From contig NZ_CYSG01000003.1 in assembly GCF_001457775.1 (NCBI RefSeq), forward strand, positions 285,774 to 349,773: a DNA stretch of 64,000 bases, written 5' to 3'. Below are positions 17,348 through 26,740 of the stretch, in pieces (the first letter of the stretch is position 1; each line of letters opens with the position of its first letter). The notes beneath the pieces are model-generated. The model ran no database searches and had not been told where the DNA came from. It worked only from the letters and a program-made list of their open reading frames with translations. This DNA comes from Phaeobacter sp. CECT 5382 (GTDB lineage: Bacteria > Pseudomonadota > Alphaproteobacteria > Rhodobacterales > Rhodobacteraceae). Made by a program: the position numbers and the translations under genes.

Positions 17348-18511
17348 TCAGGCTCCTAGCGCGCGTAGCATTTCGCGGCTGATGATATGACGTTGGATCT
17401 CGCTCGTCCCCTCCCAAATGCGTTCAACACGGGCATCGCGCCAAATACGTTCCAATGGCAGCTCATCCATCAGGCCCATGCCACCATGGATCTGGATCGC
17501 CTCATCCGCGACCATCGCCAGCATCTCGGTCGCTTTCAGCTTGGCCATAGACATGTCGCTCTCGGTCACGGTGCCCTGATCGAATTTCCAACCAGCCTCA
17601 AAAGTCAGCAGATTTGCCGCTTTCAGCTCCAGCGCCATATCGGCCAGCTTGAAAGAAACCCCCTGGAATTTGCCGATCTGCTGGCCGAATTGCTTGCGCT
17701 CGGCGGCATATTCGACCGAGTGTTGCAGAGCCCGGTCGGCGCGGCCCAGACAGGTCGCCGCCACCTGCAGCCGTGTGGCGCCCAGCCAAGTGTTGGCCAC
17801 ATCAAAGCCTTTGTCGACTTCGCCCAAGATGGCCGAGGACGGCAGGCGACAATCGTCGAATTCCAGCACCGCATTGGTGTAGCCACGATGGCTAACGTTG
17901 CCATAGCCGTCGCGCACCTCGAAACCCGGCGTGCCTTTGTCGACGAAAAAGGCGGTGATCTTTTTCTTTGGCCCGCGCGGGGTGTCTTCGACCCCGGTCG
18001 CCATGAAACAGATGGCAAAATCGGCGATATCGGCATGGCTGATGAAATGTTTGGTGCCGTTCAGGATCCAATCGTCACCGTCCTGACGGGCGGTGGCCTT
18101 CATGCCACGAAGATCCGAGCCCGCGTCTGGTTCTGTCATGGCCAGACAGTCCCATTTTTCGCCCTTCATGCAGGGAAAGAGGTATTTCTCTTTCTGCTCC
18201 TCCGTGCCCGCCAGCAGGATATTGGAGGGGCGCGCAACCCCGGTCCAGTGCAGCGCATAGTTGGCGCGGCCCAGCTCCTTTTCGTACATCAACCAGCTGA
18301 GAGTATCGAGCCCGGCACCGCCGACCTCTTCGGGCATGTTGGCCGCATAGAGTCCGGCCTCCATTGCCTTTTTCTGGACATCCCGAATGATGTCCATATC
18401 CAAATGACCGGTGCGTTCGATCTCCAGCTCGTGGGGATAGAGTTCTTTTTCCACAAAGGCGCGGGTGGTGTCGACGATCATCGCCTGTTCTTCTGTCATG
18501 CCAAACTGCAT
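17348..18511 (-). CDS. Acyl-CoA dehydrogenase
   Basis: A 387-aa FAD flavoprotein of normal family length. Visible are the FAD/substrate loops CLAMTEPDAGSDLRG and KHFISHADIADFAICF, RKQFGQQIGKFQ, and the C-terminal QIHGGMGLMDELPLERIWRD with the catalytic-Glu motif ERIWEGTSEIQRHII. It introduces a 2,3-double bond into an acyl-CoA and passes electrons to ETF. It is the first gene of the minus-strand acyl-CoA operon and is divergent from a GlxA-type regulator 78 bp away. Substrate unassigned; a CaiA-like crotonobetainyl/gamma-butyrobetainyl-CoA role is possible given the CaiD-like gene. Confidence 0.92.
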   Translation of the reverse strand: MQFGMTEEQAMIVDTTRAFVEKELYPHELEIERTGHLDMDIIRDVQKKAMEAGLYAANMPEEVGGAGLDTLSWLMYEKELGRANYALHWTGVARPSNILLAGTEEQKEKYLFPCMKGEKWDCLAMTEPDAGSDLRGMKATARQDGDDWILNGTKHFISHADIADFAICFMATGVEDTPRGPKKKITAFFVDKGTPGFEVRDGYGNVSHRGYTNAVLEFDDCRLPSSAILGEVDKGFDVANTWLGATRLQVAATCLGRADRALQHSVEYAAERKQFGQQIGKFQGVSFKLADMALELKAANLLTFEAGWKFDQGTVTESDMSMAKLKATEMLAMVADEAIQIHGGMGLMDELPLERIWRDARVERIWEGTSEIQRHIISREMLRALGA

Positions 18512-18589
18512 CGCGCGTGTCCTTCTCTTTGACTTGCCGTACAGTCTATCGTCGCGCTAGGTTCACTTCGTGCAGTTCAGGATTATTTC

Positions 18590-19546
18590 ATGCAGAGTTG
18601 GGAGAAAGATCACGCCGCAGTGCAGCAGGTCGATCTGCTGCTCTTTGACGATTTTTCAGGCCATTGCCTGGCCAATACGGTGGAGCCAATGCGCGCCGCA
18701 AATACTTTGGCGAGGCGTTCGCTTTATGCTTGGCGCTTTGTGACCCTGGATGGGACCTCGGCTACATCTTCGGCCGGGATGGAAGTCAGCCCCGACGCCA
18801 GACTCGCCGATTGTCGTGGCGAGATGCTGATCGCGCTGCCCAGCTATCGCTATCGCCGTTTAGGCAGTCAGACCGTACTGCGCGGGCTGCGAGCTGCGGC
18901 AGAGCGCTATGCCACCCTGGCGGGGTTTGACGCAGGGGCCTGGTTGTTGGCTGCAGCCGGGCTGCTGGACGGGCGGCAGGCTACCATCCATTGGGAGGAA
19001 CTGCCCGGCTTTGCCGAGGATTTCCCCCAGGTGGACGCCCAGCGCCTGCGCCATGTGCAGGATGGCAACCGCATCACCTGCTCTGGCGCGCTGGCGGCCT
19101 TTGACCTGATGATGGATCTGATTGGCCAGCGCCACGGCCCCGCCCTGCGGCTAGAGGTCGCCGCTCTGTTCATGAGCCCGGAAGTCACCGAAGCCCCGGT
19201 GCAGATAACCAGCCAGACACTGGCCCGCAGCCGATCGGTGGCCCGCGCCCTGTCGCTGATGCAGGAGCATATCGAAACCCCGCTGAGCATCCGCGAAATT
19301 GCCCGTCAGATAGGGCGCAGCCGCAAAGATTTGGAACAGCGGATGAAGGCTCAGCTGGGGGCAACACCCCAGGCGATCTATCGACGGCTACGGCTGATTC
19401 AGGCCAGAAAGCTTGTGTTAGAGACGGATCTAACCGTGGCAGAGGTCTCCCTGCGTGCAGGATATGAAGACCCCAGCGCCATGACCCGCGCCTATCGGCA
19501 GGAGTTTGGTGTCACCCCGCGCCAGATGCGGCGCAACAACCAGTAG
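18590..19546 (+). CDS. GlxA family AraC-type transcriptional regulator
   Basis: A 318-aa regulator with an N-terminal DJ-1/PfpI-like sensor domain (about 10-190; VDLLLFDDFSGHCLANTVEPM) and a C-terminal AraC helix-turn-helix pair (about 225-315; LSIREIARQIGRSRKDLEQRMKA and VAEVSLRAGYEDPSAMTRAYRQ). The nucleophilic Cys of DJ-1 enzymes is absent (DAGAWLLAAAGLLDG), as is usual for regulators of this class such as CdhR of carnitine catabolism. Its divergence from the acyl-CoA operon makes that operon its likely target. Confidence 0.9.
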   Translation: MQSWEKDHAAVQQVDLLLFDDFSGHCLANTVEPMRAANTLARRSLYAWRFVTLDGTSATSSAGMEVSPDARLADCRGEMLIALPSYRYRRLGSQTVLRGLRAAAERYATLAGFDAGAWLLAAAGLLDGRQATIHWEELPGFAEDFPQVDAQRLRHVQDGNRITCSGALAAFDLMMDLIGQRHGPALRLEVAALFMSPEVTEAPVQITSQTLARSRSVARALSLMQEHIETPLSIREIARQIGRSRKDLEQRMKAQLGATPQAIYRRLRLIQARKLVLETDLTVAEVSLRAGYEDPSAMTRAYRQEFGVTPRQMRRNNQ

Positions 19547-19933
19547 ACTTGCTCGCCTTAAGTATTCCCCACCGGCCTTGAAAGCAGAGTTTTTCTCCCC
19601 ATATTCGCTGGGCTAAGGGCTGGTTTCAGGCTTCCCATCCAATTTCTTAGTTTTCTTTTCCATTTGCCGCCAACCAAACACGCAATAGCGTAGGGGCTCG
19701 TATGGAAAATGATCCGCTTGCCCTTTCCGTAGGAAAAGACAGTGGAAAATCCAGAACTCATTATTGCTTTGGTAAAGATGCTCGCTGCAGCATTCAAATT
19801 CGGCTCGGTTTGTTTCATGGCCTTCTTTTTGCGCGCAAAGTAGCAAAGGTCTGTCGCGTGAGCGGCAGACACGCGCCTGCCCGCCCCACGGCGGGCGCGT
19901 TCCGCTCCCGCCCGGGCAGACGCTTAGCGTAAT
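19547..19933. other. 387-bp interval without a supported gene
   Basis: Lies between the GlxA regulator and the sterol-desaturase-like gene. The middle part is visibly AT-richer. A minus-strand frame (19558-19872) has no ribosome site or motif and is not called. A hairpin GCCCGCC/GGCGGGC (19879-19896, loop CCAC) lies just downstream of the minus-strand desaturase gene and may terminate it, though no U-run follows. Confidence 0.5.
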
Positions 19934-20953
19934 CTACCCAAACATCCGCTTCTTGCGGGCGCGGGTTTCGGCGGTGGCCTCTGCGCTGCCGTCGTGGAAG
20001 GTGCCAAACCAGCGGTCCCAGGGCATTTCCTGATTGCCATAGTTACACTCGTAGTAGCGGTGGTGCAGCTGATGATAGAACGTGCCCAGCGCCAGCCAGC
20101 GTTTGTCCTTGATCAGCAAATCCTCGTATCCGGTGTGGGTCATCGCGGCACCCGGCCCCTGAAACACGATGTGAAAATACAGATGGATCGGGTGGCTCGC
20201 CACAACCCAATGGATGCATAGTGTGGTCAGGTAGACGAAGTGCTCTATCGGATGCATGGAGAACCCGGACCAGGGACCGATATTAACGTTGCGATGGTGC
20301 AGGGAGTGGACCCGCTTGTACAGAAACGGCTGATGCAGCAGCCGATGCACCCAGTAGAAATGAAAAGCCGACCACATCGGCAGAATCACCAGAAAGGCCA
20401 GAAACCACACCGGGTTTTTGGCAAAGGTAATCATCGGGGTGTAGCCATTGGCCATCAGCCACATGGTCACCACCTGAAACGCCGTCAGCTGCAGAACACC
20501 GGACCCCAGCGACCAGAACATATTGTCCTTTACCTGATCACTGAAATCCCACAACCTGTTGTTCCGCCCCTGTTCGCGGCGCTCGAACTTCAGCTTTTTG
20601 CCCTGGCCCCGGCGCATGTAGAAATACCAATGCAGCCCACCCGCCACGACAAAGATCATTAGGAAATTCACCAGCCAGACCTGCAAGATCCAGCCCGGTG
20701 CAAATGTCTGGGCCGTCTCAATTGCAGGATATAGAAACCACCACAGGATCAGCGCCAGCCCCAGCATCAGCACCCGCTCGCTGAGGGTCAGCCAGTTGCG
20801 CATGAACCAGCGCATCAAAAACGCCGGATTTGGCGGCCACTGAAAGATCGAGGGGTTCTGCAAGGGCAGCTCAGGATGGTAATTCCAATTCCGCCCCATA
20901 TCCTGCATCTGCGGGTCCTGCATCTGCGGGGTGTCTTGTTCGGATGTGGTCAT
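19934..20953 (-). CDS. Sterol desaturase / fatty acid hydroxylase family membrane protein
   Basis: A 339-aa di-iron membrane oxygenase-like protein. Three to four hydrophobic segments are seen between residues 45 and 190. The histidine boxes are intact: HFYWVHRLLH, HSLHHRNVNIGPWSGFSMHP and HQLHHRYYECNYG. The last is followed by the usual PWDRWFGTFHDG. Members hydroxylate or desaturate lipids (sterols, carotenoids, ornithine lipids). The substrate here is unknown. The first 25 residues repeat the sequence PQMQD (TPQMQDPQMQD), from a short coding repeat. It stands alone on its strand. Confidence 0.88.
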   Translation of the reverse strand: MTTSEQDTPQMQDPQMQDMGRNWNYHPELPLQNPSIFQWPPNPAFLMRWFMRNWLTLSERVLMLGLALILWWFLYPAIETAQTFAPGWILQVWLVNFLMIFVVAGGLHWYFYMRRGQGKKLKFERREQGRNNRLWDFSDQVKDNMFWSLGSGVLQLTAFQVVTMWLMANGYTPMITFAKNPVWFLAFLVILPMWSAFHFYWVHRLLHQPFLYKRVHSLHHRNVNIGPWSGFSMHPIEHFVYLTTLCIHWVVASHPIHLYFHIVFQGPGAAMTHTGYEDLLIKDKRWLALGTFYHQLHHRYYECNYGNQEMPWDRWFGTFHDGSAEATAETRARKKRMFG

Positions 20954-21077
20954 TGTGGCGACTCCTCAGGGTGGAGTGTGGGTTGCAACAGCCATGCCTT
21001 TCCCTGCCCGCAAGAAGACACCCGCGAGGGAAAAGGTAGTGCCGGAGTTTCAGGTCTGACAGGATCAGATCAGGGGA

Positions 21078-21833
21078 TTAGCTTGCGTAGGTGGAGCCTT
21101 CGCTATCAAGGATCAGCTTGATCTCTCGCAGATGCGCCTCAGCTTGGGCGGGATAGTCTTCCAACTCGCGGGCGGTTTTCTCGGCGATCTCATCCGACAG
21201 GATCCGCAGCTTTTGGCCAGTCTGCAAAGCACGGATATAGGTCTCGGCGGCGCGCTCAAAATAGTACAGTCGGTTCAGCGTGTCCGCCGGATCAGAGCCG
21301 ATCACCAGCACGCCGTGGTTGCCCATGATCATGACCTTTTGCTTTGGGTCCGTCAGCATCGCCGCACAGCGCGCACCTTCGTCTTCGAACGCCAGCCCAC
21401 CATAGCCATCATCAATCACGTAGCGATTGAAAAAGGTCGCCGTGTTCTGATCAATTGGCGGCAGGGTGCTATCCGCCAGTGAGGCCAGCACCGTGGCGTG
21501 GATCGAATGCACATGCATCACGCAGCGCGCCTGTGGGCACAGCCGGTGAATAGAGCCATGCAGCCCCCATGCCGTGGGATCCGGTGCGCCCGGTTTGGCC
21601 ATCGTCTCGGGATCGTTGGCATCCAGGAACAGCAGGTTCGAGGCGGTAATCCGGGCAAAATGCATCTGATTGGCGTTCATCAGGAACTGGCTGCCGTCCG
21701 CGTTCACCGCGAGGCTGAAATGGTTTGCTACACCTTCGTGCATATTGAGGCGTTCAACCCAGCGAAAGCTCGCGGCCAGGTCAACGCGGTCCTGCCAGTG
21801 ATCGATATTGGGGCGCAGCTCGGTGACGCTCAT
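21078..21833 (-). CDS. Class II aldolase/adducin family protein
   Basis: A 251-aa metal-dependent aldolase-fold protein. The N-terminal block LAASFRWVERLNMHEGVANHFS, the metal-binding HVHSIHATVLASL and the later MIMGNHGVLVIGSDP are typical. A role in sugar or hydroxyacid cleavage is possible, but many members are not proven aldolases. It is divergent from a LysR-type gene and the intergenic region holds a perfect LysR-like palindrome, so this gene is probably the regulator's target. Confidence 0.85.
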   Translation of the reverse strand: MSVTELRPNIDHWQDRVDLAASFRWVERLNMHEGVANHFSLAVNADGSQFLMNANQMHFARITASNLLFLDANDPETMAKPGAPDPTAWGLHGSIHRLCPQARCVMHVHSIHATVLASLADSTLPPIDQNTATFFNRYVIDDGYGGLAFEDEGARCAAMLTDPKQKVMIMGNHGVLVIGSDPADTLNRLYYFERAAETYIRALQTGQKLRILSDEIAEKTARELEDYPAQAEAHLREIKLILDSEGSTYAS

Positions 21834-21914
21834 CTCGGGGCTCCTGTAGCAATTGTCTTGTTGCCCAAAACCTGAGCCGCAAAGACCTGTTTGACCAGCG
21901 TATTATTTGCAGTC

Positions 21915-21939
21915 TTGCCATTAGCTGCACTTATGGCAA
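21915..21939. promoter_or_regulatory. Putative LysR-type binding site (T-N11-A palindrome)
   Basis: TTGCCAT and ATGGCAA form a perfect 7-bp inverted repeat with an 11-nt spacer, matching the T-N11-A consensus of LysR-type regulators. It lies between the class II aldolase gene (start 21833) and the LysR gene (start 21944) and ends 4 bp before the LysR start, as expected of an autoregulatory site. Binding is inferred. Confidence 0.6.
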
Positions 21940-21943
21940 ACTT

Positions 21944-22858
21944 ATGCACATGAAAAACGCTCTCCCTCCCCTTGGCTGGTTGCGCACCTTCGAGGCCGCA
22001 GCCCGGCATCTGTCCTTTACCGGCGCGGCACGCGACCTCAATATGACGCAAAGCGCGGTCAGTCAGCAGATCAAGGGGCTGGAATCACATCTGGGCAAAA
22101 CCCTGTTTCACCGTCGCCCCCGCGCGCTGGAGCTAACCCCGACAGGAACCACCTATCTACCAGTCGTGCGCGAGGCCTTTCGCACGCTGACCAATGGCAC
22201 CCGAGCCATCTCCGGCCCGCAGAAAAACGTGGTGCAGGTGCAATCCAATATATCTTTTGCGGTGCAGTGGCTGTCGCCACGGCTGGGGCAGTTCTACGAT
22301 GCACACCCAGATGTGTTACTGAACATCTCGACCGAGATCTGGGAGCCGCGCGGCATGGCCGAAGGGGCCGATGTGGAAATCCGCTTTTCGCTAGGGCTGG
22401 CCGACACGGTGCGCGGAGAGCTGTTGCGGCGCGATCACTATTATCCGGTCTGCGCGCCCGGGTATGAGGTCACTCTGGCAGACCTGCACCAGCATCGGCT
22501 GTTCGACTGCGCCAATCTGATGGCCAATTTTGCCGCTTGGGCCGAGGATCAGCGCCTGCCCTGGCCCAATCCGCCCGTCACCTATACCACCACCTATATG
22601 GCTTGCCTGCCCGCCGTGGCTGCCGGCGCCGGGGTCGGCATGGCGCATGACATCATGGCCGGGGACATGATCCGCCAAGGTAGACTGGTTGCCCCCTTTG
22701 AACACCGTGCGCCAGTGCCCGAGGCCTATTACCTGCTGCTGTCAGCCCAGGCCGAGCACAGCCCAAGTGCGCGCGCCTTTGCCGATTGGCTACGAAGCGA
22801 GATGGCACTGGAACCCAGCGGCGGCAAGGATTGGCCCGAAGGCTTTAAAGACGTCTGA
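21944..22858 (+). CDS. LysR-family transcriptional regulator (GcvA-like)
   Basis: A 304-aa regulator. The N-terminal winged helix-turn-helix (about 10-70) reads LRTFEAAARHLSFTGAARDL followed by NMTQSAVSQQIKGLE. The C-terminal substrate-binding fold spans about residues 95-290. The pattern resembles GcvA-type regulators. No Shine-Dalgarno sequence is visible upstream; a second ATG two codons later (21950) is also possible. It is divergent from the class II aldolase and its stop abuts that of the VOC gene. Confidence 0.92.
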   Translation: MHMKNALPPLGWLRTFEAAARHLSFTGAARDLNMTQSAVSQQIKGLESHLGKTLFHRRPRALELTPTGTTYLPVVREAFRTLTNGTRAISGPQKNVVQVQSNISFAVQWLSPRLGQFYDAHPDVLLNISTEIWEPRGMAEGADVEIRFSLGLADTVRGELLRRDHYYPVCAPGYEVTLADLHQHRLFDCANLMANFAAWAEDQRLPWPNPPVTYTTTYMACLPAVAAGAGVGMAHDIMAGDMIRQGRLVAPFEHRAPVPEAYYLLLSAQAEHSPSARAFADWLRSEMALEPSGGKDWPEGFKDV

Positions 22859-23278
22859 TCAAATCGGTCGGCTCGGCACCCAGGCATAGCCATTGTCACA
22901 CAGGATATAGGCCTCGCGCAGACCATGGGGTTTATCCGTCGGTGCCTGCAGGATTGTATAGCCAGCAGCCGTCGCCCGTGCCTCAGCAAGATCTGGATCT
23001 GATTCATACAGTCGGATCTCCAGCCCACCCCCGCGCGGCGGCATCTCTGGCACGAGCCCCAGCAGCGGATTGGAGTGATAGGTGCCATCGCTGTGCAGCT
23101 GAAACAGCTGACTGCCATAGGAGATGATGGCAAAATCCTTGCTTGGTTGATGCGCTTTCAACTCGAAAACAGTCTCTAAAAAGGATATTTGCACCGTAAC
23201 ATCGCGCACCAGCAGGTTCAACCCGATGCCAGTCAGGGAGCGGCCAAACTCAGCCGCTTCTACCGTGTCATAATTCAT
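22859..23278 (-). CDS. VOC (glyoxalase/bleomycin resistance) family protein
   Basis: A 139-aa protein with one vicinal-oxygen-chelate domain: GIGLNLLVRDVTVQISFLET at the start, QLHSDGTYHSNPL in the middle and GGLEIRLYESDPDLAEARATA in the second beta-alpha unit, ending in ILCDNGYAWVPSRP. The reaction is unknown. The ATG at 23278 is preferred; the frame is open to 23503, but that extension runs over the divergent adenine deaminase start and is Cys-rich and family-unlike. Confidence 0.75.
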   Translation of the reverse strand: MNYDTVEAAEFGRSLTGIGLNLLVRDVTVQISFLETVFELKAHQPSKDFAIISYGSQLFQLHSDGTYHSNPLLGLVPEMPPRGGGLEIRLYESDPDLAEARATAAGYTILQAPTDKPHGLREAYILCDNGYAWVPSRPI

Positions 23279-23362
23279 CCTATTGCCTTCTCTATAGGTG
23301 TTTCTCGTGCAAGCGCAGATCGCAGGGCTTGCACTTGTCGCAGCAATCAGAACAATTGGCAC

Positions 23363-25177
23363 ATGACAGATAAAGCATTCCCCAGTTGGCCCGATATCGC
23401 CCCTCACCTGATCAATGTTGCAGCGGGTCGCGCGCCTGCTGACACTGTGATCCGACAGGGCAAATGGGTCAATGTCCACACCCGCGAAGTGCTTGATGGC
23501 CACGACATCGCCGTGGTGTCAGGGCGCATTGCCTATGTCGGCCCCGATGCCAGCTATTGCATCGGCCCCGACACAAAGGTGATCGAGGCCAAGGGACGCT
23601 TCATGATCCCCGGATTGTGCGACGCACATATGCATATCGAAAGCGGTATGCTGACACCGGCGGAATTTGCCCGCGCCGTGATCCCGCATGGCACCACATC
23701 GATGTTCACCGACCCGCATGAAATTGCCAATGTGCTGGGGCTTGAAGGCGTGCGTCTGATGCATGACGAAGCCCTGTTGCAGCCGGTCAATATCTTCACC
23801 CAGATGCCGTCTTGTGCACCCTCGGCGCCGGGGCTGGAAACCACCGGTTTTGAGATCACCGCCGAAGACGTCGCAGAGGCCATGTCCTGGCCCGGCATAA
23901 TCGGGTTGGGGGAAATGATGAATTTCCCCGGTGTCGCCAATGCCGACCCAAAAATGCTGGCCGAGATCGCCGCCACCCAGCGTGCGGGCAAAACCGTCGG
24001 CGGGCACTATGCCTCACCGAATCTGGGGCGCGATTTTGCCGCTTATGTTGCCGGTGGGCCTGCCGATGATCACGAGGGCACCTGCGAGGCAGATGCCATT
24101 GCCCGGATGCGTCAGGGCATGCGCGCCATGGTGCGCCTGGGCTCGGCTTGGTACGATGTCGAGGCACAGATCACCGCCATCACCGAAAAGGGTCTGGACC
24201 CGCGCAACTTCATCCTCTGCACCGATGACTGCCATTCCGGCACCTTGGTGCATGACGGTCATATGAACCGGGTGGTACGCCATGCCATCGCCTGTGGTTG
24301 TGATCCGCTGATCGCCTTGCAGATGGCCACGATCAATACTGCCACCCATTTCGGATTGGAGCGCGACATCGGATCCATCACTCCGGGACGGCGCGCCGAT
24401 GTGATCCTGACCTCTGACCTGCGTGAGTTGCCGATTGAGCTGGTGATGGCACGTGGCCAGGTCGTGGCAGAAGCAGGCTCTATCAAAGTGAATTGTCCAC
24501 ATCTTGACTGGCCAGACACCGCCCGAGGCACCGTGCATCTGGGCCATGCGCTGGCAGAAACCGATTTTGAGATCAAAGCCCCCGAAGGCGCCAACGCAGT
24601 CACCGCAAATGTCATCGGCATGGTGGAAAATCAGGCCCCGACCAAGGCACTTAAGGCAGAACTGCCCGTACACGACGGTCTCGTCGAGGCCACAATGGCC
24701 GCGGATGGCGAGACCTGCCAGATCGCTCTGGTAGAACGGCATCAGGCAACCGGCGGCGTCACCAATGCCTTTGTATCTGGCTTTGGCTATCAAGGCAAAA
24801 TGGCGATGGCCTCTACCGTGGCACATGACAGCCACCACATGATTGTCGTCGGAACCGATCGCGCCCAGATGGCGATGGCCGCAAATCGCCTGGCTGAAGT
24901 CGGTGGCGGCGTCACCCTGTTTCGCGACGGCGAAGAACTGGCACTGGTCGAGCTGCCCATTGCAGGCCTGATGTCCGACAGCCCCGCCACCGAGGTCGCT
25001 GCCAAGGCGCAAAAACTGGGCGAAGCGATGGAGGCCTGCGGCTGTTCGCTGAACAATGCCTATATGCAGCATTCGCTGTTAGCTCTGGTGGTTATCCCAG
25101 AACTCAGGATTTCGGACCTTGGACTGGTGGACGTGCGCACATTTGAAATGATCCCGGTGATTGAGCCCTCAACATGA
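23363..25177 (+). CDS. ade: Adenine deaminase
   Basis: A 604-aa amidohydrolase that converts adenine to hypoxanthine and ammonia. Metal-binding motif DAHMHIESGM lies at residues 87-96. DPHEIANVLGLEG, GLGEMMNFPGV, GGHYASPNLG and the catalytic FILCTDDCHSGTLVHDGHMN follow in order. The C-terminal domain contains GGVTNAFVSGFGYQGKMAMA. The ATG at 23363 gives the normal family length. The last bases overlap amn (ATGA). The two products form a short path from AMP to hypoxanthine. Confidence 0.95.
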   Translation: MTDKAFPSWPDIAPHLINVAAGRAPADTVIRQGKWVNVHTREVLDGHDIAVVSGRIAYVGPDASYCIGPDTKVIEAKGRFMIPGLCDAHMHIESGMLTPAEFARAVIPHGTTSMFTDPHEIANVLGLEGVRLMHDEALLQPVNIFTQMPSCAPSAPGLETTGFEITAEDVAEAMSWPGIIGLGEMMNFPGVANADPKMLAEIAATQRAGKTVGGHYASPNLGRDFAAYVAGGPADDHEGTCEADAIARMRQGMRAMVRLGSAWYDVEAQITAITEKGLDPRNFILCTDDCHSGTLVHDGHMNRVVRHAIACGCDPLIALQMATINTATHFGLERDIGSITPGRRADVILTSDLRELPIELVMARGQVVAEAGSIKVNCPHLDWPDTARGTVHLGHALAETDFEIKAPEGANAVTANVIGMVENQAPTKALKAELPVHDGLVEATMAADGETCQIALVERHQATGGVTNAFVSGFGYQGKMAMASTVAHDSHHMIVVGTDRAQMAMAANRLAEVGGGVTLFRDGEELALVELPIAGLMSDSPATEVAAKAQKLGEAMEACGCSLNNAYMQHSLLALVVIPELRISDLGLVDVRTFEMIPVIEPST

Positions 25178-26676
25178 CCAAAGCTTCCCCAGTGACCCCA
25201 GCTTCCTATGCGATCACCATCAAGCAGCCCGAAACCCCGGCACCTGAAAGCTTTACCGATGCCGCCGCCGCCGTGGCGCAGCTGGAAAAGCTATATGCGC
25301 AAGCGACGGATTTCTTATGTGACGAATTCATCCGTAGTATGGCCGAAGGGGCGGTGGCCGATCAACGCATTCGCGCCTATTACCCAGAGATCCGGTTCAC
25401 CACCTCCAGCTTTGCGCAGGTGGATAGCCGCCTCAGCTTTGGCCATGTCTCGGCCCCCGGCACCTATGCCACCACGGTGACGCGCCCAGATCTGTTTCGC
25501 CACTATCTAATCCAGCAGATTGGCCTGCTGATCAAAAACCACGGCCAGCCGGTGACCATCGCCGCCTCCGAAACACCGGTCCCGGTACATTTTGCGGTCG
25601 CCTCGCGCCCTGATCTGTCGGTGCCGCAGGAAGGTGCCGGGGATTTCACCCTGCGCGACGTCTTTGACGTGCCTGATCTTGCGACCACCAATGACGATAT
25701 CGTCAATGGCCCCTATCAATCTGAGGACGGCATTGGCCCCCTCGCCCTGTTCAGCGCTCAGCGCATCGACTACTCGCTGGCGCGGCTGACGCATTATACC
25801 GCCACTGACGCCGAGCATTTCCAAAACCACGTGCTCTTCACCAACTATCAATTCTACGTGGCCGAATTTGAGGCCTATGCCCGCGCGCAACTGGCCGATC
25901 CCAATTCTGGCTATGTCAGCTTTGTCAGCACCGGCAATCATGAGATCACCGATCCGAAGGCTGAAATTCCCGGCATTGCCAAACTGCCGCAGATGCCGAC
26001 CTACCATCTGAAACGTGCCGACGGCAAAGGCATCACTCTGGTCAATATCGGTGTCGGGCCATCGAACGCCAAAACTGCCACCGATCATATTGCCGTTCTA
26101 CGCCCGCATGCTTGGCTGATGGTTGGTCACTGTGCCGGTCTGCGCAACACGCAGGCGATGGGTGATTTTGTCCTTGCCCATGGCTACCTGCGCGAAGACC
26201 ACGTGCTGGACGATGACCTGCCCATCTGGACCCCTATTCCGGCGCTGGCAGAAATCCAGATCGCGCTGGAACAAGCGGTGGCAGATGTGACCGAATTCGA
26301 AGGCTTTGACCTCAAACGGATCATGCGTACCGGAACAGTTGCCACCATCGACAACCGCAATTGGGAGCTGCGCGACCAGTCCGGCCCGGTGCAGCGGCTC
26401 AGCCAGTCCCGTGCCATCGCGCTGGATATGGAGAGCGCCACCATCGCCGCCAATGGCTATCGCTTTCGCGTTCCCTACGGCACTCTGCTTTGTGTTTCAG
26501 ACAAACCCCTGCATGGCGAGTTGAAGCTGCCGGGCATGGCCTCGGATTTCTATCAAACGCAGGTTGCACGCCATTTGCAGATCGGCATAAAGGCGATGGA
26601 GCAACTCAGATCGATGCCCTTGGAACGCCTGCACAGCAGAAAATTGCGCTCCTTTGATGAAACTGCCTTCCTGTAA
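25174..26676 (+). CDS. amn: AMP nucleosidase
   Basis: A 500-aa enzyme that hydrolyses AMP to adenine and ribose-5-phosphate. The N-terminal domain has the family pattern ARLTHYTATDAEHFQNHVLF and the catalytic nucleoside-phosphorylase-like domain (about 220-480) has NIGVGPSNAKTATDHIAVLR, MVGHCAGLRNTQ, DMESATIAANGYRF and LCVSDKPLHGELKLPG. It is co-translated with ade through a 4-bp overlap; the ade product consumes the adenine released here. Confidence 0.95.
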   Translation: MTKASPVTPASYAITIKQPETPAPESFTDAAAAVAQLEKLYAQATDFLCDEFIRSMAEGAVADQRIRAYYPEIRFTTSSFAQVDSRLSFGHVSAPGTYATTVTRPDLFRHYLIQQIGLLIKNHGQPVTIAASETPVPVHFAVASRPDLSVPQEGAGDFTLRDVFDVPDLATTNDDIVNGPYQSEDGIGPLALFSAQRIDYSLARLTHYTATDAEHFQNHVLFTNYQFYVAEFEAYARAQLADPNSGYVSFVSTGNHEITDPKAEIPGIAKLPQMPTYHLKRADGKGITLVNIGVGPSNAKTATDHIAVLRPHAWLMVGHCAGLRNTQAMGDFVLAHGYLREDHVLDDDLPIWTPIPALAEIQIALEQAVADVTEFEGFDLKRIMRTGTVATIDNRNWELRDQSGPVQRLSQSRAIALDMESATIAANGYRFRVPYGTLLCVSDKPLHGELKLPGMASDFYQTQVARHLQIGIKAMEQLRSMPLERLHSRKLRSFDETAFL

Positions 26677-26740
26677 ACAGAGTTTTCCACCGTTTTCTGC
26701 GAAAAATCGCTAGTTTATATGGTCTTTTGTAACACTACGC

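Noticed and set aside
19558..19872. 104-codon minus-strand frame
   Set aside because: No start signal or recognisable domain; lies in AT-richer noncoding DNA.
24014..25072. 352-codon minus-strand frame opposite ade
   Set aside because: Shadow of the adenine deaminase gene, His/Gln-rich translation without domain features.
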